13,773 bases of DNA from Solirubrobacterales bacterium. GTDB lineage: Bacteria > Actinomycetota > Thermoleophilia > Solirubrobacterales > Solirubrobacteraceae. The first letter of the stretch is position 1, and each line of letters opens with the position of its first letter. The notes below the pieces were generated by a model. The model did not search any database, was not told the origin of the DNA, and saw only the letters and a program-made list of their open reading frames with translations. A program made the translations under genes and the position numbers. Positions 1 to 6,183 of this stretch are shown in pieces. The DNA is taken from NCBI GenBank assembly GCA_016215085.1, contig JACRMD010000254.1:1-13773 (forward strand). The letters run 5' to 3'.

Positions 1-999
1 GTCCGCGGGGCCCCAGTCCGGGTGCGAGCCGCCGGGCGCCAGCAGCGTCGTCGCCATGCCGTCGCACGACGTCGCGATGTCGGGCACCGCGACCGTCCAG
101 ATCCCGTCGCGGTCCTCGAAGGCGACGGCGTCCGAGCGCGGCGACCACGTCGGGTTGACGACCTCGGAGTCGCGGACGCCCTGGCAGCGGGCCTCGCCGG
201 CGGGCGGGCGCGGCGCGTCGTCCAGCCAGGTGCCCGGGTAGGGCGGGGCGGTCCAGGCCGGCCCGGCCACGCTGAAGAAGTGCAGGGTGTCCTTGGCGGA
301 CGCCGCCCCGTTGGTCTGGGCGACGGCGACCAGGCGACGGCCGTCGGGGCTCAGCTCGGCGTCGGACTCGATCGCGTGCACGTAGCGGAACCACCACTGC
401 AGGCGGTCGTCGCCCGCGCCCGGCTCCCACGTCTCGAAGCTGTAGTTCGTGAGCCCGGAGCCGGCGACGAGGAGGTGGTCGCTGCCGATCCACGAGGGCG
501 TCCTGACCGACGTGACCCAGCTGTCCGGGCCCACCTCCGCGCGGTCGACGGGCATGACGACCGTCACGTCGCGGAACTCCGCGTAGACGTCGGTGGCGGT
601 CGAGTTGGGGTTGTAGGCCGTGCCCCAGTACGCGACGCGGCGGCCGTCGGGCGAGACCTCGGCGTCGAAGGGCCCGAAGAGCTTGAACTTGTCGCTGAGC
701 AGCGCCGAGGTCTCGCCGCCGACGGCCCGCACCGGCGTGCCGAGGACGCGGCCGGACCGGTCCAGCCGGACGACCATGGAGCCGTGGACGGCGACGATGG
801 TGCCGTCGTCGGCCTGCGACGGCGAGTCCCATCCGCCGTCGAAGGTGACCTGGTACTGCCGCGTGCCGTCGGGGCTGGTCAGCCAGACGTCGCCGCCCTT
901 GAGGAAGACGATGCTGTCGGCGGCCGCGGTGGAGGCCGCGCCGGCGCAGGCCGCCACGACGAGCAGCAGGGCGTACACGAGGCGCTGGATGCTGGACAC
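1..999 (-). CDS. Secreted PD40/TolB-like beta-propeller protein (C-terminus off window)
   Basis: My own minus-strand translation gives 333 codons without a stop, running off the left edge, so the C-terminus is missing. The GTG at 999 opens a signal-peptide-like N-terminus: a short polar start, a hydrophobic stretch at residues 8-20, and an AAA-D cleavage-like site near residue 27. The mature part carries WD40-like (PD40) signatures: EVSPDGRRVAYW near 114-125, ELSPDGRRLVAV near 215-226, and PTWSPRSDAVAFEDRDG near 283-299. This pattern is typical of TolB-type propellers, so an exported or cell-surface binding role is expected; the ligand is unknown. No clear Shine-Dalgarno lies before the GTG, and I found no better in-frame start upstream. 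It follows the response-regulator gene by 81 bases on the same strand and may be co-transcribed. It is not TolB of the Tol-Pal system in the strict sense: no Tol gene is nearby. Confidence 0.8.
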   Translation of the reverse strand, partial: MSSIQRLVYALLLVVAACAGAASTAAADSIVFLKGGDVWLTSPDGTRQYQVTFDGGWDSPSQADDGTIVAVHGSMVVRLDRSGRVLGTPVRAVGGETSALLSDKFKLFGPFDAEVSPDGRRVAYWGTAYNPNSTATDVYAEFRDVTVVMPVDRAEVGPDSWVTSVRTPSWIGSDHLLVAGSGLTNYSFETWEPGAGDDRLQWWFRYVHAIESDAELSPDGRRLVAVAQTNGAASAKDTLHFFSVAGPAWTAPPYPGTWLDDAPRPPAGEARCQGVRDSEVVNPTWSPRSDAVAFEDRDGIWTVAVPDIATSCDGMATTLLAPGGSHPDWGPAD

Positions 1000-1080
1000 G
1001 CGGCGACTCTGCCGACGCGGCGCGGCCGCGCCCAGGGTGCTGCTACGCGCGTCGCGGTGCGGGAGGCCGCACCCGTGCGC

Positions 1081-1434
1081 TCAGCTCACGAGGGACTGCA
1101 GCGATGCGCCGGAGAGCTCGTCTTTGGGGACGAAGCCGCGGGCGCCGCTGCGGCGGACGAGCGGGCCGAACTCGGAGGGGTCGCGGCTGGAGGTGAGCAC
1201 GACCAGCGGCGCGCCGTCCACGGCGGTGATGCGCGACGACACGTCGAACCCGTCGATGTCCGGGAGGTTGACGTCGAGCAGCACCAGGTCCGGTGCGAGC
1301 TCGGTGGCCTTCGCGATGGCGCTCATGCCGTCCTCGGCCTCGCCGATGACGAGGAAGCCCTCGGTCTCCAGCAGCAGCCGGGCGGTGGCCCGGAAGGTGG
1401 GGTGGTCGTCGACGATCAGGACGCGCGTGCTCAC
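1081..1434 (-). CDS. Stand-alone receiver-domain response regulator
   Basis: This 117-residue protein is a CheY-like receiver domain and nothing else. Visible family residues are the acidic pair D9-D10 (VLIVDDH), the phospho-acceptor D54 in LVLLDVNLPDIDG, T81 in VVLTS, and K104 in FVPKDEL. These are the residues that bind Mg2+, accept phosphate from a histidine kinase and carry the switch. The chain stops just after the last receiver helix, so no DNA-binding or enzymatic output domain follows. I chose the GTG at 1434 because the receiver fold begins within four residues of it; an in-frame GTG at 1485 would add 17 residues of low-complexity sequence. Neither start has a good Shine-Dalgarno. 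No histidine kinase is in the window, so its partner is unknown. It may act as a phosphate shuttle or by protein-protein contact. Confidence 0.85.
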   Translation of the reverse strand: MSTRVLIVDDHPTFRATARLLLETEGFLVIGEAEDGMSAIAKATELAPDLVLLDVNLPDIDGFDVSSRITAVDGAPLVVLTSSRDPSEFGPLVRRSGARGFVPKDELSGASLQSLVS

Positions 1435-1521
1435 GTAGGACCAATCATCGTGCGCCGGGGCGGGCGATCGCGTACGGCTGCCCACACTCCGTGTCGCGAG
1501 CCTGCATGTCGGCTGACACGA

Positions 1522-1549
1522 CGAAGGCCCCGCCGGAGCGGGGCCTTCG
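1522..1549 (-). terminator. Hairpin terminator after the Ig-like protein gene
   Basis: A perfect 11-bp stem is visible: arms 1522-1532 and 1539-1549 with a 6-base loop (CCGGAG). It lies 44 bases beyond the stop of the minus-strand gene ending at 1594 and before the response-regulator start, so it most likely ends the Ig-like protein transcript. There is no U-tract on the minus strand after the stem, which is common for high-GC actinobacterial terminators. Confidence 0.75.
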
Positions 1550-1593
1550 CGGTCTTGCCGGGGCGGACGGTGTCCGCCTGGTGACTGGGTCGA

Positions 1594-3276
1594 CTAGGGG
1601 GCGATGCCCACCGCGTCGAGGTTCCCGGAGCCGACGAACCGCTCGGGCTTGCCGAGCAGGATCGCGCCGTCGGAGTTCCGCGTGATCTCGATGCTGCCGC
1701 GGTCGCGACGGCGGCCGGGCTCCCCGGTCGCGTTCTCGCCGCGGTCGGCCAGCTTGATCTTGATCGTCACGGCTTCGCCGGCCATCACGCCCTGCGCGGT
1801 CGCCTCGATCGTGTCGAAGTCGGCCGCCGGAGCGCCCTGGCTGCCGGCCGGGGAGTCGCTGCAGGCCGCGCTGGTGACGTCCGTGGCCACCGCGACGTAC
1901 TTCGTCGGATTGGCGACGAAGCCCCAGGAGATCTGGAGGTCGTCCCCGCCGCGCTCGGCGTCGCAGAAGACGTGCGCGCGCTTGCGGTTGCGCGACGCGT
2001 CACCGACGCCGGAGACCAGCACGCGCAGGCCCTTGTTGTTGTTGTAGCTGTTCGGGCCGTCGTACAGCCATGCGCGACCGGTCATCTCGCGGTCGTCCGG
2101 GCCGCCGCCGCCGCCCTCGACCCACGTCTTGGCCGCCGTGGCGGTCTGGCGCGAGCCGTCGATGGTGATGGCCGCGTTGATCGTGTCGTCACCCGCGGCC
2201 GCGCCGGTGTAGGTGAACGTCACGTTGCCGCTGGCGTCCGTCTTGCAGTCGGCCGGGACGCACGTGCCGCTCGCTCCGGCGTTGGCGCCGGTCACGACGA
2301 AGGAGACCTCCACGCCGCTGCGCGGGGTGTCGTCCGGGTTGGTCACCGTGGCCGTCACCGTGTGCTGGGTCCCGACGGGGTTGGTCGCCTCGGGCGGGTC
2401 CAGCGAGAGGTTCGGCGCCTCGGACACGATGCCGGAGCCGGCGATGAGGACGTAGGCCTCACCGCAGCGGGCCGCGCCGCTGTCCACGTCGGTGCCGCAC
2501 GTGGGTGCGGTCGGCGTGTCGGTGGCGATGGCCAGCGCCGACCAGTCGGTCGGGAACTGCGGGAACGTCTCGTGCACCGAGCAGCCCCAGCCGCGGAGGT
2601 CGGAGCTCGTCAGCGTCGCGAACTGCGCGGCGTTGGAGATCAGCGACACGTCGCCGCCGCACGGCGGGCCCTGGTTCTGCGTCCACGTCGCCGACGGGTC
2701 GATCGTCAGCAGCGGGAGCAGCTTGTCCTGGACGTCCGGCGTGCCGTTGGCGTCCCAGTCCCTGTCCTGGCAGGTGGTGTTCAGGTACAGGTTCGTGGCA
2801 CCGTCGGTGGCGCCCGCGAAGGCGATGCCGGTGTCGATCAGCTTGTTGCCGCCCTGGCCGAGGTGGAACCGCGGGTCGGTGCCGATGAGGATGCGGTTGC
2901 CGACCTTCGAGTTGCCGCCCGAGCGCGCCATGACGGCATCGGCCAGGGCCGTCGCGTTCTGCGACACCACAGCCGGCGTCAGGCCGCAGGTCGGGTCGCC
3001 GACGACGACCAGCTGGTAGTCGGCGAACTGCGCGGCCGTCATCGCGCCCCAGGTCGCGTCGTCCACGACCGTGACGGTGAAGCCATCACCCGCGGCCTCG
3101 GTGGCCTCGGTGCTGGAGGCGCCGCCGGTGACGCTGCTGCCGAGGATCAGGGCCTTCTTGCCCGTCTCCGCCTTGGCCGTCGGTGATCCGCCGATCACCA
3201 GGGCGGCGAGGAGCACGCCCAAGGCCAGAAGTGCCATGCCGGCGATCGTCGCCCGGCGTGGGGAAACCATTCCCAT
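1594..3276 (-). CDS. Secreted Ig-like (Big-1 type) domain protein
   Basis: This 560-residue exported protein has three recognisable parts. Residues 1-37 are a signal peptide, with RR at 7-8, a hydrophobic run at about 11-29, and AKA-E before cleavage. Residues 40-285 form an alpha/beta region starting KKALILGSS with a later QLVVVGDPTCG, which looks like a Rossmann-like or ThuA/glutamine-amidotransferase-like fold; no catalytic triad could be assigned. It contains eight cysteines (97, 169, 206, 232, 260, 271 among them), suggesting disulfides outside the cell. Residues about 288-385 resemble a bacterial Ig-like Big-1 domain (HTVTATVTNPDDTPRSGVEV, then TDASGNVTFTYTG). A GGGGG linker at 388-392 leads to a C-terminal beta-rich domain (398-547) resembling domains that follow Ig repeats in actinobacterial surface proteins. 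The ATG at 3276 is favoured over the ATG at 3270 by GGAGGT spaced 6 bases upstream. The function is unknown; a surface or adhesion role is an inference. Confidence 0.82.
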   Translation of the reverse strand: MGMVSPRRATIAGMALLALGVLLAALVIGGSPTAKAETGKKALILGSSVTGGASSTEATEAAGDGFTVTVVDDATWGAMTAAQFADYQLVVVGDPTCGLTPAVVSQNATALADAVMARSGGNSKVGNRILIGTDPRFHLGQGGNKLIDTGIAFAGATDGATNLYLNTTCQDRDWDANGTPDVQDKLLPLLTIDPSATWTQNQGPPCGGDVSLISNAAQFATLTSSDLRGWGCSVHETFPQFPTDWSALAIATDTPTAPTCGTDVDSGAARCGEAYVLIAGSGIVSEAPNLSLDPPEATNPVGTQHTVTATVTNPDDTPRSGVEVSFVVTGANAGASGTCVPADCKTDASGNVTFTYTGAAAGDDTINAAITIDGSRQTATAAKTWVEGGGGGPDDREMTGRAWLYDGPNSYNNNKGLRVLVSGVGDASRNRKRAHVFCDAERGGDDLQISWGFVANPTKYVAVATDVTSAACSDSPAGSQGAPAADFDTIEATAQGVMAGEAVTIKIKLADRGENATGEPGRRRDRGSIEITRNSDGAILLGKPERFVGSGNLDAVGIAP

Positions 3277-3282
3277 GAAGTG

Positions 3283-3288
3283 ACCTCC
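3283..3288 (-). promoter_or_regulatory. Shine-Dalgarno GGAGGT of the Ig-like protein gene
   Basis: A full-consensus GGAGGT on the minus strand sits 6 bases before the ATG at 3276 and 12 before the ATG at 3270. This decides the start codon in favour of 3276. It contrasts with several neighbours that have no Shine-Dalgarno. Confidence 0.85.
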
Positions 3289-3302
3289 GTTGAGTGGGAC
3301 CA

Positions 3303-3318
3303 GGGCACCCAAGTGCCC
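3303..3318. repeat. Inverted repeat in the divergent promoter region
   Basis: GGGCAC and GTGCCC arms (6 bases each) are separated by CCAA. The repeat lies 27-42 bases upstream of the ATG at 3276 and overlaps the candidate -10 element described for that gene. It could be a repressor operator or a small RNA hairpin. The sequence alone cannot separate these. Confidence 0.45.
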
Positions 3319-3331
3319 ATGCAGACCAAAC
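3305..3331 (-). promoter_or_regulatory. Candidate SigB/SigF-type promoter of the Ig-like protein gene
   Basis: On the minus strand GTTT (3331-3328) is followed after 17 bases by GGGTGC (3310-3305). The actinobacterial SigB/SigF consensus is GTTT, 15-17 bases, GGGTAT, so the -10 matches at four of six positions. Its position predicts a leader of about 20 bases that carries the GGAGGT Shine-Dalgarno, which fits well. It remains a motif match only. Confidence 0.35.
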
Positions 3332-3413
3332 CGCTTCAGGGGGTGCAAGGGCAAGATGAAAAAGGGACCGGCCTGCGCGTCCTTGCGTACGCGGGCGCGC
3401 GTGCCCGGGCCGG

Positions 3414-3419
3414 TAGGCT
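3414..3419 (+). promoter_or_regulatory. -10 element TAGGCT, near-leaderless start
   Basis: TAGGCT fits the actinobacterial TAnnnT -10 pattern and ends 11 bases before the GTG at 3431, predicting a leader of only a few bases. No convincing -35 is seen at the standard distance. The same GGCCGGTAGG context recurs before the next gene at 4561-4571. Confidence 0.5.
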
Positions 3420-3430
3420 CGAGTGCCGAG

Positions 3431-4543
3431 GTGCCCGCGACCCGTTCCGCCGCCCGTCTCCCGGCGCTCGCCGTCGCCGCCGCCCTCGCGCTGCTCGCGC
3501 CGGCCGCGGCCGACGGCCACGCGGGGCACGAGGGCGAGCGCCCGGTGGTGGACGGCGTGGCGCCCGCGGTCGCCGGCGTCGAGGTCCGCGTCGTGCCCGA
3601 CAGCTTCGGCAAGCTCGCGCTCAGCACGCGCGGCGGCGTCACGGCCACGGTGCTCGGCAGCGCCGGCCAGCCGATCCTCCGGGTCGGGCCGCGCGGGGTG
3701 GAGGCCAACGCCGCGGCCCCCGAGTGGTACGCCGACAACGAGCCGCTGGGCATCGCCCAGGTGCCCGCCGCGGCGAAGGCCTCGGCGCCGCCGCGCTGGC
3801 GGCGGGTCTCCGTGCAGCGGACGTGGGGGTGGTTCGACCACCGGCTGCACCCGGCGGGAAAGCTGGTCCGCCGCTGGGCGGTGCCGCTGCGCGTGGACGG
3901 CCGCACGGTGCAGGTGCGCGGCCGCGTGCTGCCCGCGGCCGGCGCGCTGGAGGTGCGGCCCGCGGGCGCGGCGCCGGTCGCCGGCGCGCAGGTCGCCGGC
4001 GTGGGGCAGCCCGCGCTCGCGCTCTCGCTGCGGGCCACGGGCGGGCGCACGGTCGCCGTCCGCGGCCCCGACGGCGAGCTCTTCGCCCGGGTCGGGCCCA
4101 AGGGCGCGGAGGTCAACGTCCGCTCGCCCGCGTGGGCGCCCACCGCGCAGTACCGCAACCGCGACCTGCTCGGCTCGGTGGCCGACCCGGACGCGCCGCC
4201 CAAGATGGTCCTCATCAGCCCCGAGCCGCGCCTGGTCTGGCCCGACCCGCGGCTGCTGCCCGCCAAGGCGCTGCCCGCGAAGGCCACCGGCGAGCAGGAG
4301 GTCGCGCGGTGGTCGATCCCCGTGTCCTCGGGCGGCGCGTCCGCCACGCTGCGCGGCACGACGGTGCTCGCGGTCGCCAAGCCCGAGCCGCTGCCCGCGG
4401 CCCAGGCGAGCACGTCCGCCCGCGCGCCCGCGGGGGACGACGGCGGGACCGACTGGCTGCCCATCGTCCTGGGCGGCGTCGCGGCGCTCGCGGTGCTCGG
4501 CGGCGCGCTCGTGCTCGTCCGCGCACGCGCCCGCCGCGCCTAG
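3431..4543 (+). CDS. Secreted, C-terminally membrane-anchored protein with a duplicated domain
   Basis: This 370-residue protein belongs to no family I can name. Residues 1-28 look like a signal peptide (RSAARL then a long Ala/Leu run). A short His-rich HAGHEGE follows at 30-36. The body holds two copies of one domain of about 120 residues, near 52-169 and 196-316. Each copy has a beta segment ending RVGPRGVEAN or RVGPKGAEVN, then a W.. residue, a DN/RN-L turn (NEPLGIAQV versus NRDLLGSVA), a basic HR/PRL segment (WFDHRLHP versus WPDPRLLP), then RRWAVPL or ARWSIPV and a closing TVQVRG or SATLRG strand. Residues 343-363 are a transmembrane helix followed by the basic tail RARARRA, so the domains face outside. 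There is no LPXTG sortase motif. The GTG at 3431 is chosen because it begins the signal peptide directly and follows a -10 box; an upstream in-frame ATG at 3290 would add 47 residues spanning the promoter region. The role is unknown. Confidence 0.75.
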   Translation: MPATRSAARLPALAVAAALALLAPAAADGHAGHEGERPVVDGVAPAVAGVEVRVVPDSFGKLALSTRGGVTATVLGSAGQPILRVGPRGVEANAAAPEWYADNEPLGIAQVPAAAKASAPPRWRRVSVQRTWGWFDHRLHPAGKLVRRWAVPLRVDGRTVQVRGRVLPAAGALEVRPAGAAPVAGAQVAGVGQPALALSLRATGGRTVAVRGPDGELFARVGPKGAEVNVRSPAWAPTAQYRNRDLLGSVADPDAPPKMVLISPEPRLVWPDPRLLPAKALPAKATGEQEVARWSIPVSSGGASATLRGTTVLAVAKPEPLPAAQASTSARAPAGDDGGTDWLPIVLGGVAALAVLGGALVLVRARARRA

Positions 4544-4565
4544 CGGCCGGGTTGGTACCGGCCGG

Positions 4566-4571
4566 TAGGAT
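4566..4571 (+). promoter_or_regulatory. -10 element TAGGAT, near-leaderless start of the EthA-like gene
   Basis: TAGGAT fits TAnnnT and ends 9 bases before the ATG at 4581, so transcription should begin within a few bases of the start codon. No Shine-Dalgarno exists in that gap. No standard -35 is obvious. It lies in the 37 bases between two plus-strand genes. Confidence 0.5.
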
Positions 4572-4580
4572 TCGCGGCCC

Positions 4581-6083
4581 ATGGCCCTCGAGCACGTCGA
4601 CATGCTGATCGTCGGGGCCGGCCTCTCCGGCATCGGCGCCGCCCACCACCTGCAGACGCGGCTGCCGGGCAAGACCTACACCATCCTCGAGGCGCGCGAC
4701 GCGATCGGCGGCACGTGGGACCTGTTCCGCTACCCGGGCATCCGCTCGGACTCCGACATGCACACCCTCGGCTACCGCTTCCGGCCGTGGACGGAGGCCG
4801 AGGCGATCGCCGACGGGCCGTCGATCCTGCGCTACGTGCGCGCGACCGCGGCCGAGGCGGGGATCGACCGCCGCGTCCGCTTCCACCACAAGGTCGTGCG
4901 CGCGGAGTGGTCGACCGCCGACGCGCGCTGGACGGTCGAGGCGCAGCGCAGCGACACCGGCGAGACCGTGCGGCTGACCTGCGGCTTCCTGTTCATGGCC
5001 GGCGGCTACTACCGCTACGACCAGGGCTACCTGCCCGACTTCCCGGGGCTCGGCCGCTTCGGCGGCCGCTTCGTCCACGCCCAGCACTGGACCGACGACA
5101 TCGACTACGCCGCCAAGCGCGTGGTGGTCATCGGCAGCGGCGCCACGGCGGTCACGCTCGTGCCCGCGATGGCCGAGCGCGCGGCCCACGTGACGATGCT
5201 CCAGCGCTCGCCGACCTACATCGTCGCGGCGCCGGCGAAGGACCCGATCGCCAACGCGCTGCGGCGCGTCCTGCCCGAGCGCGCGGCGTACTTCACGACC
5301 CGCTGGAAGAACGTCCTGCTGCAGGCGGCGTTCTACCGGCTCAGCCGCCGCCGTCCCCGGATGATGCGCAAGGTCATCCGCGCGGGCGTCGCGCGGCAGC
5401 TGCCGGAGGGCTACGCGGTCGACACCCACTTCAAGCCGCGCTACGACCCGTGGGACCAGCGCGTCTGCCTGGTGCCCGACGGCGACCTGTTCACGGCGAT
5501 CCGCGCCGGCCGCGCCTCCGTGGTCACCGACGAGCTCGAGACGTTCACCGAGACCGGCGTGCGGCTGCGCTCGGGCCAGGAGCTCGAGGCCGACGTCGTG
5601 GTCGCCGCGACCGGCCTGAACATGCTGGCCTTCGGCGGGGTGCAGCTGGCCGTCGACGGGCGCGACGTCGTCCTGCCCGAGACCATGGCCTACAAGGCGA
5701 TGATGCTCTCCGACGTGCCGAACTTCGCGTACGCCATCGGCTACACGAACGCGTCGTGGACGCTCAAGGTCGACCTGACCTGCGAGTACGTGTGCCGCGT
5801 GCTCGAGCACATGGACCGCCACGGCTTCCGCCGCTGCATGCCGGTCAACCGCGACCCCTCGGTCAGGCCGGAGCCGTTCCTGGACTTCAAGGCCGGCTAC
5901 GTCCTGCGGTCGGTGGACCGGTTCCCGCGCCAGGGCGACCGCGCCCCGTGGCAGCTGCCGCAGAACTACGCGCTGGACGTGCGCACGCTGCGCTTCGGTC
6001 CCGTCGACGACGGCGTGCTCGAGTTCTCCTCGCCGGCGCCCGCCGCGCCCGAGCCGTCCGAGCCCGAGACGGTCGCCGCCTAG
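4581..6083 (+). CDS. ethA: EthA-like FAD/NADPH Baeyer-Villiger monooxygenase
   Basis: The 500-residue product is a cytoplasmic class B flavoprotein monooxygenase that should use NADPH and O2 to oxygenate ketones or sulfur-containing compounds. Residues 8-17 hold the FAD-binding Rossmann motif (MLIVGAGLSG). GGTWDLFRYPGIRSDSDM spans 43-60. The Baeyer-Villiger fingerprint FxGxxxHxxxW lies at 160-170 (FGGRFVHAQHW), but the next residue, usually P or D, is T171. The NADPH-binding Rossmann motif is GSGATA at 186-191, and an ATGLN motif occurs near 350. From memory, many blocks (RFRPW, HVTMLQRSPTYIV, NPWDQR-like PWDQRVCLVP, YTNASWTLK) match Mycobacterium tuberculosis EthA, which is about 489 residues long and activates the prodrug ethionamide. 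The native substrate here is unknown. No TetR-type ethR gene is adjacent. The start is set by the immediately following FAD motif and the upstream -10 box. Confidence 0.9.
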   Translation: MALEHVDMLIVGAGLSGIGAAHHLQTRLPGKTYTILEARDAIGGTWDLFRYPGIRSDSDMHTLGYRFRPWTEAEAIADGPSILRYVRATAAEAGIDRRVRFHHKVVRAEWSTADARWTVEAQRSDTGETVRLTCGFLFMAGGYYRYDQGYLPDFPGLGRFGGRFVHAQHWTDDIDYAAKRVVVIGSGATAVTLVPAMAERAAHVTMLQRSPTYIVAAPAKDPIANALRRVLPERAAYFTTRWKNVLLQAAFYRLSRRRPRMMRKVIRAGVARQLPEGYAVDTHFKPRYDPWDQRVCLVPDGDLFTAIRAGRASVVTDELETFTETGVRLRSGQELEADVVVAATGLNMLAFGGVQLAVDGRDVVLPETMAYKAMMLSDVPNFAYAIGYTNASWTLKVDLTCEYVCRVLEHMDRHGFRRCMPVNRDPSVRPEPFLDFKAGYVLRSVDRFPRQGDRAPWQLPQNYALDVRTLRFGPVDDGVLEFSSPAPAAPEPSEPETVAA

Positions 6084-6113
6084 GCGAAACCTGCACGACT
6101 TCGCACCGGCCGC

Positions 6114-6138
6114 GTTTCAAGCCGGCCGCGCCGGGGAT
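6114..6138 (+). promoter_or_regulatory. Candidate SigB/SigF-type promoter of the LVIVD gene
   Basis: GTTT (6114-6117) is followed after 15 bases by GGGGAT (6133-6138). The GTTT-N15-17-GGGTAT consensus is matched at five of six -10 positions. It lies 46 bases before the start codon at 6184, within the 100-base gap between two genes. This is a motif match only; the G+C-rich surroundings make chance matches fairly likely. Confidence 0.35.
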
Positions 6139-6169
6139 GGGAGGCCCGCAGGATCGGGACCCATCGAGC

Positions 6170-6176
6170 AGGGGAG
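6170..6176 (+). promoter_or_regulatory. Shine-Dalgarno AGGGGAG fixing the GTG start at 6184
   Basis: AGGGGAG ends 7 bases before the GTG at 6184, the start of a signal peptide. It supports this GTG as the real start and shows that this gene uses a leadered mRNA, unlike its upstream neighbour. Confidence 0.7.
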
Positions 6177-6183
6177 ACGGCAG

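Noticed and set aside
22..1584. Long plus-strand open frame over the PD40 and response-regulator genes
   Set aside because: Its translation is arginine/alanine/valine-rich without domain motifs, while the minus strand here reads as a signal peptide, PD40 repeats and a complete receiver domain.
3300..3400. Riboswitch in the divergent promoter region
   Set aside because: An inverted repeat and an A-rich patch are present, but I could not match the conserved core of the c-di-GMP riboswitch or any other class I know.
3277..4464. Minus-strand extension of the Ig-like protein to 4464
   Set aside because: The added 396 residues are low-complexity and lie across the real plus-strand duplicated-domain gene; the GGAGGT and signal peptide fix the start at 3276.
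4440..4543. Sortase signal at the C-terminus of the duplicated-domain protein
   Set aside because: A hydrophobic helix and basic tail exist, but no LPXTG-like motif precedes them; a simple membrane anchor explains it.
6107..6130. Terminator after the EthA-like gene
   Set aside because: CCGGCCGCG occurs twice around TTTCAAG and can form only a short 5-6-bp stem; too weak, and it overlaps a candidate promoter.
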